Numbered from the stretch's first letter, positions 1 through 11,923 are shown. The stretch is 64,000 nucleotides of DNA from Heliocybe sulcata (GCA_004369045.1 ML213522.1:189775-253774), one strand, 5' to 3'. Numbers and translations are program-made. Notes: generated by a model not told the origin, from the letters alone.

Positions 1-75
1 ACTGCAACACATATCATATAAGGACTACTAAAGTAGTGTATATGACTTCACCACAGTTGTGGTAAATTATATATA
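1..75. repeat. End fragment of the foldback repeat family
   Basis: The window opens inside a copy of a repeat whose end also occurs near 4740-4800 and 24785-24835. The shared core is an 'actaaagtRgtgtatat' block followed a little later by 'acagttgtggtaa'. Only the end is inside the window, so the rest of this copy lies to the left. I see no coding content. Confidence 0.6.
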
Positions 76-2317
76 AAAGTTAGTGACCACTAGTGACAGG
101 AACTCATGTTGTGCTGTCTTGATCCAGGATAAACGTGAACTTATTGATTTTTGACTGCTTGTATGAGGTGCGCCCCTAGTGTATACTGTCCTTCTGAACA
201 TATGGTATTGGTCTTGCTGATTGGCAAGCAAAAAATGTTGTACCAGGCTTGAGGGACAGATTGCTTGCAAGCCTGAGCTCTGCATAGAAGCCCTTAGCAT
301 AGTCTGGGAGAAGCACATAGAGATGAAAGCCTTCAGTACAGTTGCGGAGGTCAAGAAAGTTCAGCTTCCTCAAGGGTTTTGAAGGGAGTTGCACATTCTG
401 AACCAGCTCTTTGCTCTGGGCAATTGCTATCTGCATCATGCTGCAGGCTTTGAGCTCTTGCAAGATATAATGGTGGAGAAGCATGCGCTCCTTTGGGTGG
501 GCATTTGGTGGCGGAGCAATGAGCAGTTCATACAGTACCTGGGCCTGGACCAGTGTAGCATGAAGGTGAGCTCCATCTGGCCACTGTCCTTGCCATTGTG
601 ACTGACCTTCTTGAACATCCCATTTAGCCATTCAAATGCAAATAGCTACCAGCCATAGATAGGCCTGAAGAGCTTAATTATCTCCAAGAAATGCATTGAA
701 AGATGGTGATTGATTATAAGTGGGATGCCAAGATGCAAGCACTGCCTGCAATACTGAACCAGATAATCTTGGCCAAGCCAGGCTTAAGCCATTGTAATCA
801 TCTGAGAAGCAAGAATTCGCACACCAGCACAGAGTTTTAGTATAGCAGAATAGATCAGCCTCAGGTTGCGAGAGTGTGTTGGCTCCTTACTGGGGATAGA
901 GTCCAAGTGGTCCTTCCAAAACCACCAGAGTAGTACAGGAGTGATATGGAGGATCAGCCTTTTTTAAGAGACTGGCTCTCACCTAGCTACATATATGATA
1001 TCAGCCAAGGCCATTTGCACCCACACAACTCACATTCTCCAGTAAACATGTGACATGGCTCAGCCATATTACAGAGTTAACCAGATCTTTGAAGCACTGC
1101 TTGGATGAGTTTGATCCTCCTGAGCTGCTAAACATATATGCCTTAAAGAGGATCTGTGTAAAAAGATGGGAAATAATGCCTTTGAAGGCAGTCAGACATA
1201 GATAAAGCAGTAAGATAAACTCCGAACTGAGAAAGATGTTGTGCTTACTGTTCTGATTGTAGCCCTCAGTCCGATTAATATCAATGCTCATTATCATATA
1301 CCATGGACATGGCATGCTCCCAGAGTATTGCAGTTATTGAGGCATTCATCTGTGAAGATATCCTGTGGCTCTTCTCTGCTGATGAACACGAACACATGAT
1401 GAAACCCAGAAAGAGGAAGATCTAAACAAACAACAACAACCACACACCAGCACCAAGAGATCGGTACTGGTGTTGACAATGTGGGAGCAGAGGATGTAGC
1501 AACAGCTCCCAACAGCTGGTGATAGCTAGGGACGACTCAGGGCATAGAGCAGCAAAGGTTTTGAGAAATGCAGGATACTGAGCCAGGTTTAGCGATGATT
1601 AGCAGGTTTAGTGACAATTAGTGGGATTAGCGAAGGAGATGCAGGAAACTCAGTCAGAGACACAGGAAAGCAAGGGGAACACTGGATTGTGCAGGGAGGA
1701 TGAGATACAAGTTCTGGGGGACTCTGGTAGCCTCGGTAACCTAAGTTATGAGTACAGGAGTTGCTACTCAAGTAGTCTACCTGCCTAAACCAACAGGCCT
1801 CAAGAGCTGCAGCATCCATATGCAGAGGCAGCTGCTGGCCGATGCAAGCATGGGAAAGTGTGCATGTTGCATCCAAAACAATGCTGATGGCCTGCTGGAT
1901 GACGAGCAGTGCTGGCCAGGCACACACAGCCTTGGAAATGACTTGAGCTGACTGAGACTAGAATGCCGGCTGATGCCGAAGCATCACTGCACCGCTGCAC
2001 TGGGCCACTACGATGTGCCGCCAATGCTGATGCCAACACCGACGCAGCACCGCTGCATATTGAGAGGCCAGCAATAGCCTGTGGAATGATTTGGAGGGCC
2101 TGTCAGGCAAGATTGGAGCTCCAGAAAAGCCATGAAATAACGGAAAAATCAATAGAAACTCGAATATCACTCGTAGCACAACACCACAGAAATGCTCACT
2201 ATCGCATAGAGCATGGGAATCTGCACAAATAGCCTGAAATTGTGTTTTTGGAGCTCAGAGACACATAGGGCATATTACTGCATATCTCCATCTTGACACC
2301 TGTAGAAGTGTGATCAC
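76..2317. other. No recognisable gene; decayed repeat-like DNA
   Basis: I find no family motif here. The longest open frames (up to about 150 codons, minus strand, 176-631) show no known domain, no splice-phase continuity and no conserved motif. The stretch lies downstream, in transcript sense, of the Tnp2 transposase remnant that ends at 2318, so part of it may be decayed C-terminal transposase sequence. I could not confirm that. Confidence 0.4.
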
Positions 2318-2950
2318 CTAAGGAGACAGATAAATGTGCATATACTCACCTTGTTGCAATTCCACCATCTCATTTATGGATGATTCCAGGCAGTGGTTGA
2401 GTTGCTCAGCTGTTGGCTCCTTCAGGCCAGGCATGATACATAGGCAGATCAGATTGCGCTGGAGGAACCATTCCCCAATCGGCAAGTCATTGATGCAGTA
2501 ATAAATTGGGCCAGTTGAATGAGGCCTCTTGAGCATTCCAAACCTATAGAAAGGTCAGCCTCACTAATGTGACTGATGTCATCGAAATACCAGTCAGAGT
2601 TAAATCCAACTAATGCCCATCATGTTTTGGAACATCACACATGACACTGCAGTCATTGACTTCTCATTGCATCCTGGTATAGTTCATATGCCAGATATCA
2701 CTGTCTGACATGTCCATCATCAAGTAGTCTTCATTGTCATTTCTTCCTGAGACATCTTCACAGCTATCACAAATCATCTTTGCAAAACCTGGCCACTTGA
2801 AGAACTGACAGAGGGTGGTGATGATAGATGTATGGGACATAATTTTGAGTGCCTGCCACTTTGTGCAGCCCTTTGTACCGATGTATGTCTTCCAGACAAA
2901 GCTGCTACATTCCTCCCATATACACTCAGGGTACGGAAGCATAAGCATGT
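2318..2950 (-). pseudogene. Tnp2-type (CACTA/EnSpm, Transposase_21) transposase remnant
   Basis: Minus-strand frames carry the signature of fungal Tnp2 transposases, the DDE enzymes that move CACTA-type DNA transposons. Reading 5' to 3' on the minus strand there is a segment (about 2948-2664) with a PGF..MC..C pattern followed by an SDIW motif. Next comes a weak match to the family's LNVDWF block near 2600. Last is a well-preserved block (2536-2318) containing INDLP and CIMPGLKEP, which corresponds to the family's 'NLP...GIIPGPKEP' region. The pieces lie in different frames, and the catalytic C-terminal half is not recognisable. Known: these elements end in CACTA-like repeats and make 3-bp target duplications. 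Seen: no ends that I can assign to this copy. This is a dead, old copy. Confidence 0.7.
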
Positions 2951-3489
2951 CTTTGATAGTATAGTGTTTCCAGCAAACTGTGCAGAGGATGTACTGGGTT
3001 ATATACTAGTCTGCATCCAAGCTGAGACACCTCCTAGCAGTCACAAGAGTTTGTGCAGGTGGAGGCACCAAGGGCAGGGCACCTTCAATGTCAAGCACAT
3101 TGAGCTAATTCTCAGCTTGTGTAACAGTGGCATTACCATAGATGTCTGCCATAGAAGCTGTTATGACCATAAAGATAACTGGTGCACTGGTGGCATTGCT
3201 AGATCTATCATTCACTGAGTCCTGCCAATCTCGCATACACCTCTGTAGAGCTAGTAGGGTGTTCTGGAGGCCACCAATGCTGCCAGAGTCAATCCAGAAA
3301 GCAGAGGGCCAATGGTGCATGTGACAATGAAGGGCACTTGCATAATGACGAGTATGATAGAGTCTCTGAGTTTGAATGAGAGTGCATATAAGGCATATCT
3401 CATGGTGTAAAGCAATCACATAAACTGAGTCTGATCACTCTAAGCCAGATATAGAAAATGCTGTGACATTTTAATTAAACCACATGAGG

Positions 3490-4800
3490 TGAACACATTC
3501 CTCAGGTACAATATTCTCACACTTTGTGCTGTGCAACTCATACACACCATTTTAATTGCCCATATATCAATGTATGTTGTACTGGTATGCTTATACATGA
3601 TTGAGCTGGGATTATAGGATGTATATATCAACTGTATATTGCTGAGGGCACATTATACTGCATTTGGATGGGATTACACTAGATTTATAGGGTGTTTCAG
3701 GATATTTATATCATGATTATAAGGTGGGATGGGTGGTTTGTACCAGATTTGTATTCTCTGCTAGTTGATTTGTATGGGATTGTATGCTGCATTGTTAACT
3801 ATAAGGAAGATCTGGTCACATTATATGACATTCATATTGAGCAGGGTGAAATCTCCCATAAATCTGGAATCTTTATAAGTGACTACAGTCTGGCCCAATA
3901 ATATGGGAAATACTCTTCCAGCTGGTGCTATGCCTACCTCCAGCCCCATAGACTATGACGATCCATCCAATTTGCCTCTCAGCAGTCTGATTTCATATCC
4001 CTAGTAAAGTAACTTAATTTACATGGCTTGCAGCAGCCCCTCTAGCTATAACAAGCACTGTCTCCAGCCCAGCATTCCTATCTATGCACACATCTGGAGT
4101 GCAATCCAGACAAGTTTCAAATGCCTACTGCAGTGCTGTGGGCATGCCACTGTGTCCCCTAAGCCAACTCAAGTCAGACTTCTGAGCAGCATAATAGGGA
4201 GGTGGTAACATTCCATAAGGCTGAAGGTAGGGGGAGCATCAGCTGGAAGGGTAGGGTGCACTGATTCTACCCTGGGAGATATTGACCATGTTATTGGGTC
4301 AGACTGTAGTCTCCCATAGGGTGATATGAATACCAGATTTATGAGAGATTCCACCCAGTAGGGCCCCCTGCAATTTCAATATGAATCTCATATAATGTGA
4401 CCAGATCTCCCTAACAGTTACACAAAGTGCCCATACATTTTATATAAATCCAATATAAGGTACTCTGCAAAGGTATATAGCTTATATGCATGTATACAAT
4501 TCCATATAAGTCAACAAGCAGAGGATACAAATCTGGTACAAACTACACATCCCACTTCACAAACCTCATATAAATGTCCTGAGATACCCTTCAAATCTAG
4601 TAGTGTAATCCTATACAGACCCAGTATAATGTCCCCTCAGTGATATACAGTTGATATATACATCTTATATAATCCTGACTCAATCATATATAAGCATACT
4701 ATAATGTGCCCACATTATATACTGTATAATTTAATATATGGAGTACTAAAGTGGTGTATATTGGTTTATGACAGTTGTGGTAATATATATATATATATAA
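3490..4800. mobile_element. Foldback element with long inverted arms
   Basis: Two long arms are inverted copies of each other. The left arm is roughly 3490-3903 and the right arm roughly 4285-4800, with a spacer of about 380 bp between them. Matching blocks include the stretch around 3730-3760 against 4520-4560 and that around 3800-3900 against 4285-4420 (reverse complement). The arms are imperfect but collinear over about 400 bp. There is no coding capacity, and the spacer has no recognisable gene. This layout fits a non-autonomous DNA transposon of foldback or large MITE type. Partial copies sit at 1-75 and 24425-24850, so the family is dispersed. The exact outer ends and the target duplication could not be fixed, and the autonomous partner is unknown. 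Confidence 0.7.
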
Positions 4801-4961
4801 GTGAGGGCTCACTAGTGCTTGTCCTGACCATAAGATGGGCTAAATGGAGTATGCACTGCAGGTGGATAACTGACATGGAGGTATCAGGGTCATTACTCCA
4901 CTAAGTACCCACATCCATGTGTTCTTGTCCAGAGAATCTGCTACCAAGTCATACCAGTGGA

Positions 4962-6600
4962 CTAATGCACACTCAAAATGCCTGCCCGGATATTCAAATA
5001 AAATATAAAGACTCTTGCCACTTTGAGCTGGGGCTGACTAGAATTAGCTTGTAGAATGGCAGGCTTCACAAAGATACAGTCAAAGTGGGCAGGACTGCAA
5101 CACCAGGTTTCTGTTAACTGTATATGCTCACACCACATTCTGCCTATACCAGATGGGTCACTCGGTGCATGATAGGTGGCTTCTATAGATAAATGTATAA
5201 AAATTGATCCATCAAATGTAGGAAGTGCTTTGGATCTGTAGAGGGTATTTTTCTTGTCTATGCTGGCATGTAGAAGTTGCTGCAGTACATGATGAAGTGT
5301 CATACAAATGGTCCCGTCCATAATGCCTCCTGCCTGGTGAGATTGTTGCGCCCCTATGGGATAAAGAGCCAGTTTAGTGAGTATTAAAACAGTGGGTCAG
5401 GAAACAATGCACAACATCTAGATACTAATTTGATACATGCAGGAACTTGTAGGCTACCAACAGAACCATCTTCATCTACAGTTATAGTGGCTAACAAGGA
5501 CACTTCTTTGGTTTATTGGCTATTTATCTTGATTAAAATAATTGAGATGTAATATTGAAGTCACGTACCTTTGCTCCTGGTAGGAATGAGCCCATGGCTG
5601 ACTAAATCCACCTGAGAAGCAGAAATTTTGTCTAGCTGTTGGTTTGTCAACAGCATTCACTCAAGCGTTTCATGTCTGTTAGACCACTAATCTGGTTCTT
5701 TCACCACTTTGATATGTCTTGATTCTGTGATAGACGATGAAAGGGCTCCCCTTCAGCCACCGGCATTATGTGTCATGTGATGTGGCCACTTTGTGTTTTG
5801 CACTTGTTGAACAAAGTAACCTATTCCTCTTTGGAACTCCATTCAACAACTGCAGCCTTGCCAGCTCACTGGCTGTTGAGGTAGCCCTTACAGACAAATG
5901 AAATCTGTTAAAGGCAGTAATGCAATAATTGCATCTACCTAATGCTTCATAGAATGCTAGCAAGGCAGTGAGAATCCATCATCGCAACCACCTACCTCTC
6001 AAAAGATCTCACGATACTTGGGGAACTGAGTATAAGCTTCATTCAGCTCATGGAGGCTCTTGGGTGTGTGAATGTCTTGTCATGCCAGGTAGCAAAACTC
6101 AAGCAGAGCACATATAGCTTAGACCATTTCACATGGTATCAGACCATCCTGTCCTCTCAGTGCTGTCTTTCAGGGAGTGCCAATGAATGAGCCACCCCTA
6201 ATCTTCATCAAAGCCTTTGAATCATTGCCAGTCTATTGCTTGAAGGAATGACCTTGAGGGATCTTCTTATTCCTGTAAAGGGAGAGACTATCACTATCCT
6301 GGACCAGAATTGAGAGTCCCATATGAACCTCGTGGAAGAATGACACACCATTGATTGATCTCATCCATAAGGGTTATTGCTCTCTGCTTCACTGTGCTGG
6401 AGTTTCAAACACTCTACTACCCACTCAATAAGGTGATCCTTGAATGCTCCCTTGATTAGCTGGTGGAGGATATCTGGAGATATAAGTTCATATATGTCAG
6501 CACAAGGAACATTGCTTGTGAAAGGCAGAAAGTTGAGGTTAGTATCATGCCAACCTATCATAAACTTATGAGTCAAATGGTGAGAACTTGAGCAAAGCAA
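4962..6600 (-). pseudogene. Plavaka-type transposase remnant (first family)
   Basis: Several minus-strand blocks occur in the order expected for a Plavaka transposase, a fungal DDE transposase of the CACTA/KDZ-like group. Near 6500-6400 there is SPDILHQLIKGAFKDH, close to the family's 'TPDILHQL.KG..KDH' hallmark. Near 6230-6200 there is an NDSKALMK block, and near 6110-6000 EFCYLA and LNEAYTQFPKYREIF. Near 5230-5000 are the C-terminal blocks FDGSIF, APSDPSGIG and FDCIFV followed by ARVFIF. The frame is lost between blocks and stop codons intervene, so it is non-functional. A 155-bp Gypsy solo LTR (5738-5892) splits the C-terminal half. It is clearly diverged from the better-preserved Plavaka copy at 27195-37767, which has DLLHEFELG at the matching place, so it belongs to another subfamily. 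Confidence 0.8.
5738..5892 (+). mobile_element. Short solo LTR of the Gypsy family
   Basis: The segment begins TGAAAGGGCTCCCC and ends TAGCCCTTACA. It matches the LTRs of the Gypsy element at 16821-22073, in the opposite orientation to that element, but is internally shorter (155 bp against about 246-266 bp). Flanking bases GACGA (left) and GACAA (right) form a near-perfect 5-bp target duplication, supporting insertion followed by LTR-LTR recombination. It is nested inside the Plavaka remnant. A fossil. Confidence 0.75.
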
Positions 6601-7086
6601 AAGTAAAGCAAAAGCAAGGAGCCTAGGTGTCTATCTCAAGACTGAAACAGTAGGTCAATTGGCTAAAATTACAGTACAGGCAACCACTATTACTCATGTA
6701 GATTGGAGACTATAATGCCCATCCCAGAGCCAGTAAGCCCTTTGCTGAGAAGGCCCAATTCCCAGTGAGCCTGTCTCTCATCTCCCAAGATCTGGTCAGA
6801 GTGGCTGCTTGCAGACACATCACTTGCCAACATATCCAAACTATGAGTTCAATCAGCCATGTTAGCCATGGGATAGAACCAATAGCAAAGTTGCAGACAT
6901 AAAGGAATGGCTTCCAAAGCTGTCTCTGTTGGCAATGGACATATTATACAACCAGTCTATAGCCAGACCCTCAGAGATAATAAGTATCCTAGAGGGACAT
7001 AGTACCATATCATCATGCACAGACCATAGCCAATCAGAGGCTAAGGTCTCCACAGGCAGAAAGTTTGACATTTGCAGAGGCCATGA
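6601..7086. other. No recognisable feature
   Basis: This is a short stretch between the Plavaka remnant and the Copia fragment. I see no conserved protein motif, RNA gene or repeat end in it. Confidence 0.4.
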
Positions 7087-7449
7087 CACCCGACTGCAAG
7101 TTCAAGGAGAATGCAACCAAGGTGCAGAAGGTCACGATGGCTGAGCACTGCTGGGATCGCCATAGAGACAAGAAGAAGGCTCAGGGTGCAAACAAGATGT
7201 CTGAGGATGTTGGCGAGTCTGCTAACATCACTGAGTATGCTGCCAGAGCAAGTGTTGCTCTCTCTACTGCTGAGCACCCCTCCTGGCTCTCCTCTCTGGC
7301 AGCGGCTAACTGGAACATGGATACAGGTGCTACTTCACACATGACACCTCACCGTCACTGGTTTATCTCCTACTCACCTCACATCGTCACAGTCTGTCTT
7401 GCCATTCACTCAATCATCTACCCTGCTGGAATGTGGTCTGTGATTTTTG
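7087..7449 (+). mobile_element. Ty1/Copia gag-protease fragment
   Basis: The DNA is closely similar to 13035-13390 of the plus-strand Copia copy. It covers the tail of the gag nucleocapsid region and the start of the aspartic protease region, including the segment around a D-T-G-A motif. It stops abruptly at the LTR that begins at 7450. It is a partial, broken copy of the same Copia family and has drifted more than the two large copies, so it is probably older. Confidence 0.85.
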
Positions 7450-7834
7450 TATCAAGCTGGGAAGCCTGGAGGTCTCAAACACTGCACAGGGAAGCCTGAG
7501 TCGAGCTCTATTAAGTTGGATAATTACATGACATGCAAAAGACATACCTGAGTCAAGCTCTATTAAGTTGGATGAAGAAGAGAGCTTGACTCAGCACCAT
7601 TTTCGCTCTTTGCAGAGCATGGGAAGTGGCTTGGAACTATATAGACGAAATAGGAAATGAGGAAGAAAGAGTAGCTAAGGGGTCCAAGTCAAAGAGGTAA
7701 GCAACAGTCGCATGGTGTAGTGGTAAGAGCACCTACCTGCAGCCTGGAGGCTGCAGGTTCAATCCCGGGCAAGAGCACATATTGTTTTGCACTAGTCTTG
7801 AGTGTTGCTGACCTCGTAGGCACGGATGCCGATA
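7450..7834 (-). repeat. Copia 3' LTR of the left copy
   Basis: This 385-bp LTR is the same repeat as 11538-11923 (plus orientation) and the internal copies at 9696-10074 and 14737-15115. Read in LTR sense it starts TATCGGCATCC (the others start TGTCGGCATCC) and ends AGCTTGATA. A polypurine tract abuts its start on the element side. On its far side it abuts the Copia fragment that ends at 7449. It contains a tRNA-like module on the opposite strand (see 7706-7776). Confidence 0.85.
7706..7776 (+). other. tRNA-like module with A-box and B-box inside the Copia LTR
   Basis: Antisense to the LTR there is a tRNA-like stretch. An A-box-like TGGTGTAGTGG lies at 7713-7723 and a B-box-like GGTTCAATCCC at 7756-7766, spaced as in a tRNA gene. 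Between them lies a perfect 10-bp hairpin (7735-7744 with 7749-7758, loop TGGA) in the anticodon-arm position. The acceptor and T stems do not pair well, so I do not call a functional tRNA. The same module recurs in the LTR at 11538-11923, and in shortened form in the two internal LTRs. It may be an old SINE or tRNA insertion fixed in this LTR family, or an internal RNA polymerase III promoter. Its function is inferred only. Confidence 0.6.
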
Positions 7835-9695
7835 CTCCCCCCTGACGCGGCACCTCTCTCAGACACCCAGCCCAAGCAACCTAACCATCGCCTCCACCTT
7901 CACCTTCACCAGCCCCTTCATCATCACATCCGCTGGCATCACATCCGTCCTAAGATGTGCCAGCGTGATTCGCCCACGCGCAACCTCGTCGTGCAGCCAG
8001 TAGAACCGCAAGTCCAAGTGCTTCATGTGTCCATGGTGTTCCGGGTCCTTGGCGACTTGTAGTGCCGACTGGTTGTCGATGTGGAGCATAGAAGGACCAG
8101 AAGCGGGGTAGCCGAGTTCCTCGAGGAAATTGTGAAGCCAGAGTATCTCTTGAGCAGCAGAGACGGCGGCAACATACTCAGCCTCAGTGGTGGACAGCGT
8201 TACGATCAACTGAAGTTGGCTAGACCAGAAGATAGCGCCAGTACCCATCTTGACAACATAGCCGCTAGTAGAGCGACCGTTGTCCGGGTTGCCAGCATGG
8301 TCAGCGTCCGTGAAGGTGGTGAAAAGAGCAGTCGACGACGAGGGAGCATAAGTGAGCTTGTAGTCGACAGTCCCCTTCAGATAGCGAAAGAGGTGCTTCA
8401 CTGCCTTCCAGTGACGCTTGCCGGGGTTTTTGCTGAAGCGCGCTAAGACCCCAACAGTATAGGCAATGTCCGGACGCGTAGCAACAGACAGGTAGGCAAG
8501 GGCGCCGACAGCATTGATATACGGCACAGACCGCATCTCCTCAACCTCGGCCTTGGTCTGAGGAGCCATGGACACGCTTAGCTTCAGACCAGGGTCCATA
8601 GGCGTTGACACTGAGTCGCAGTCAGCCATGTGCCTTAGACTTAGCGGCAATGGTCATATCATCAACAAAGACAGGAACAATGATACGTGTGTCGTCCTTG
8701 CGATAGACCCAGACACTGTGCTCGCAGGTGAGACGAGTGAAGCCCAGCTTTGCAGTCAAGACCTCGTTCAGCTTCTTGTGCCAGCGACGCCCAGCCTGCT
8801 TCAGTCCGTACAGCAACTTACGCAGCTTCCAAACCCACTCTGGTCCCTTCTCCTCAAAGCCCTCCGGCTGCTTCATGTAAACGTCCTCCTCCAACGTACC
8901 ATTCAGATACGCTGTCGAGATATCGATGCTCTCGAGCTCCAAGTCCTCCAGAGCAGCCAGTGCCAACATAGTGCGCAGCGAGACCCATTTGGGTGTAGGA
9001 GCGAACGTCTCGTTGTAGTCAAAGCCAGGACGCTGTGAGAAGCCCTTCGCGACCAGTTGCCCCTTGTAGCGCTCGATGGATCCATCCGTGTTGCGCTTAA
9101 CACGAAACACCCAGCGGCTGCCAATAGCCTTACGGCCAGGAGGGCACTCAACGAGCTCAAAGGTCCTGTTCTCGACTGGAGACTGGATCTCATCTTGTGC
9201 AGCCTTCAACCACTGCTGGCGCTCTTCCTCCGGACGCTGCATCGCTTCGTGGAACGTACGCGGCTCTCCGGCGTGTTCCCGGCCCTCACAAGTGTTCTGG
9301 ACAACAGACTCAAAAGCGAAGTTCAGCGCCTCGTCTAAAGACCAGTACTCAATGGTTTGGCCGTCCAGAAGGTAGTCCAGTGCCGCAGACATCGCAGCTG
9401 CTGAGTTGGCATTGCCCTCATCCTCAGGTCTGATGTTGAGCTCATCCTCGTCCACGGAATCGTCTGGCAAGAACTCTTCAACTGAGGCGGGAGGAGGTGT
9501 TGGGAGCGCAAGGGGATCCGGAGACGGTGATTCGGACTTGATACGAGCATCCGGCACAGCAGGAGAGACTCTGGTACCAGGAGGAGCTGCATTGCGGCGT
9601 TGGAGCATGCTCTTGTTCAAAGAGCCGCGCTGACGTGTAGAGCATGTCGAGCGTCTTGCGGGAGGTGGCAATGGTGCCGGATCGATTTGTGGGGG

Positions 9696-10074
9696 TATCA
9701 AGCTGGGAAGCCTGGAGGTCTCAAACAGCGCACAGGGAAGCCTGAGTCAAGCTCTATTAAGTTGGATAAATACATGACATGCAAAAGACATACCTGAGTC
9801 AAGCTCTATTAAGTTGGATGAAGAAGAGAGCTTGACTCAGCGCTGTTTTCGCTCTTTGCAGAGCATGGGAAGTGGCTTGAAACTGTATAGACAAAATAGG
9901 AAAGTGAGGAAGAAAGAGTAGCTAAGAGGTCCAAGTCAAAGAGGTAAGTGACAGTCAAATGGTGTAGTGGTAAGAGCACCTACCTGGAGGCTGCAGGTTC
10001 AATCCCGGGCAAGAGCTCATTTTGTTTTGCACTAGTCTTGAGTGTTGCTGACCTCGTAGGCACGGATGCCGACA
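9696..10074 (-). repeat. Internal solo LTR in the left Copia copy
   Basis: A 379-bp LTR sits between the integrase and reverse transcriptase regions. It is flanked by a 5-bp target duplication, GGGGG at 9691-9695 and 10075-10079. Its ends match the 3' LTR at 7450-7834. It lacks part of the hairpin in the tRNA-like module. The right copy has the same LTR at the same site, so the insertion predates the separation of the two copies. A fossil insertion. Confidence 0.85.
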
Positions 10075-11537
10075 GGGGGTGCAGGAGGCTGAGCAGGTGC
10101 CAGCGAAGGAGTGCGAGGTCTAGGTGGAGGTAACGGAGCATCGTCATCGTCGTCGTCTCCCCCCTGATCCGGTACATCCACAGGGAGCTTGTCATCTCCC
10201 CCCGGATCGGGTACATCCACTGACTCAACAGGCTCACCGAACGGGCTAATGTTCCGGTGGTTGCCAGGGAAGCAGCGCTCGTTGAAGACAGCATTGGAAC
10301 TGTTGAAGAACTTGCGCTCCGCAGGATCCCAGAATACCCAAGCATGTGTACCAGCAGCATACCCAACGAAGATGCACTTGCGCATGTGGGGTTGAAGCGC
10401 TTTGCGCTGCTTCTTGCGTATGAGGACGTAGGCCAGAGAGCCAAAGACACGAAGATAGGACACGTCCAGCTTCTTGCCTTTCTTCCAGAGCAAGTAGGGA
10501 ATAGCACCAGAGAGCGTCGCGCGAGGAACACGGTTCTGGACATGAACAAAGCAGTGCACGGCAACAGACCAGAATGACGCCGGGAGCTTCGCCTCGAAGA
10601 GCATCGCAGTCACGGCAGCCTGAATCGTCTGGTTAGTGCGCTCCGCAATACCGTTCTGATACGGCTCGTCCGTCTCAGTGTGTTTGCGCACAATTCCCTC
10701 CTTGCGGCAGAACTCCTCCCACTCACGTCCCACATACTCGCCACCCTTATCATCCATAGTGCACTTGATCTTTGCTCCCAGCTCATTTTCAACCTGCGCC
10801 TTGAAGACCTTGAAGGCAGCAAAGGCGTCGCTCTTCTCCAGCAGGAATGCAACAGTCCAGTAGCGCGTATGAGCGTCGATGAAGGTAATCCAGTAGTGGA
10901 AACCTTCGTACGAGGCGGTAGGCAGTGGACCTTTGAGATCAGAGACGACAAGGTCGAGCGGAGAGGAAGGGCGTGTGGCGTGCTGTGGGACGTCGTGATG
11001 GTGCTGCTTACCAGCAATGCATGGTTCGCAGATGGGGTCTGGAGTGGCAGAGGAGCGGATGGTGAGGCCTTGGACAAGCTGCTTATCTTTCATACGCTGG
11101 ACGTAGTCGTGGTTCACATGAGATAAATGACGGTGCCAAAGCGCTAAGCCGAGTGGTGCAGCGTCCGCTAGTGAAGCATTGTGCGATGTGCCAACCAGAG
11201 TATGGCCATCCAAGTACCCGGTGTTGCGATCATTGACAGACGCGGTGAAGACCAGCTTGTCGTTGAGGTAGAACGCGGCAGACGCGCCCTGGATCTCGCA
11301 GCGATAGCCTTTGGCCTTGGTAAGATGGATGGTAAACAGATAGTAGATTGGACCCAAGCTGAGGAACATGAAGGACATCGTGTAGTAGTACAGCTGCCGC
11401 CTTTGACCCTCTAATGACCGGCTCGAACATCACAGACCCCATCCCAGCAGAGTAGATGATCGAATGATTGGCAAGACGGACTGGGACGATGTGGGGCGAG
11501 TAGGAGATGAACCAGTGACGATGAGGCGTCATGTGTG

Positions 11538-11923
11538 TGTCGGCATCCGTGCCTACGAGGTCAGCAACACTCAAGACCAGTGCAAAACAAAATGCGCTCT
11601 TGCCCGGGATTGAACCTGCAGCCTCCAGGCTGCAGGTAGGTGCTCTCACCACTACACCATTCGACTGTTGCTTACCTCTTTGACTTGGACCTCTTAGCTA
11701 CTCTTTCTTCCTCACTTTCCTATTTTGTCTATACAGTTTCAAGCCACTTCCCACGCTCTGCAAAGAGCGAAAACGGCGCTGAGTCAAGCTCTCTTCTTCA
11801 TCCAACTTAATAGAGCTTGACTCAGGTATGTCTTTTGCATGTCATGTATTCATCCAACTTAATAGAGCTTGACTCAGGCTTCCCTGTGCGCTGTTTGAGA
11901 CCTCCAGGCTTCCCAGCTTGATA
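11538..11923 (+). repeat. Copia 5' LTR of the right copy
   Basis: This 386-bp LTR begins TGTCGGCATCC and ends AGCTTGATA. It is followed at once by the primer-binding site. On its left it abuts the protease region of the minus-strand copy, so the two elements meet head to head at this LTR. A short self-complementary segment (gagtcaagctct ... agagcttgactc) lies in its second half, and the antisense tRNA-like module lies near 11590-11665. Confidence 0.85.

Larger units (their letters stand above)
7450..11537 (-). mobile_element. Ty1/Copia element, left copy (partial, minus strand)
   Basis: Read on the minus strand, this copy runs from the protease region (about 11530) through integrase (about 11250-10080), an internal solo LTR (9696-10074), reverse transcriptase (about 9700-8620) and RNase H (about 8650-7860) to a 3' LTR (7450-7834). 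The order integrase before reverse transcriptase defines Copia. Recognisable blocks include the integrase HIS-type zinc region with CEPCIAGKQHH, the reverse transcriptase start GSRWVFRVKRNTDGS and YGLKQAGRRWH, and the RNase H STTEAEYVA block. A purine-rich tract lies directly before the 3' LTR, as expected. The gag end and 5' LTR are missing at the junction with the right copy. It is broken (a few breaks) and nearly identical to the right copy over several kilobases, so it looks young. Confidence 0.9.

Noticed and set aside
7700-7780. A functional tRNA gene
   Set aside because: The box A and box B are good, but acceptor and T stems do not pair, and the sequence recurs in every LTR copy, so it is part of the LTR family.
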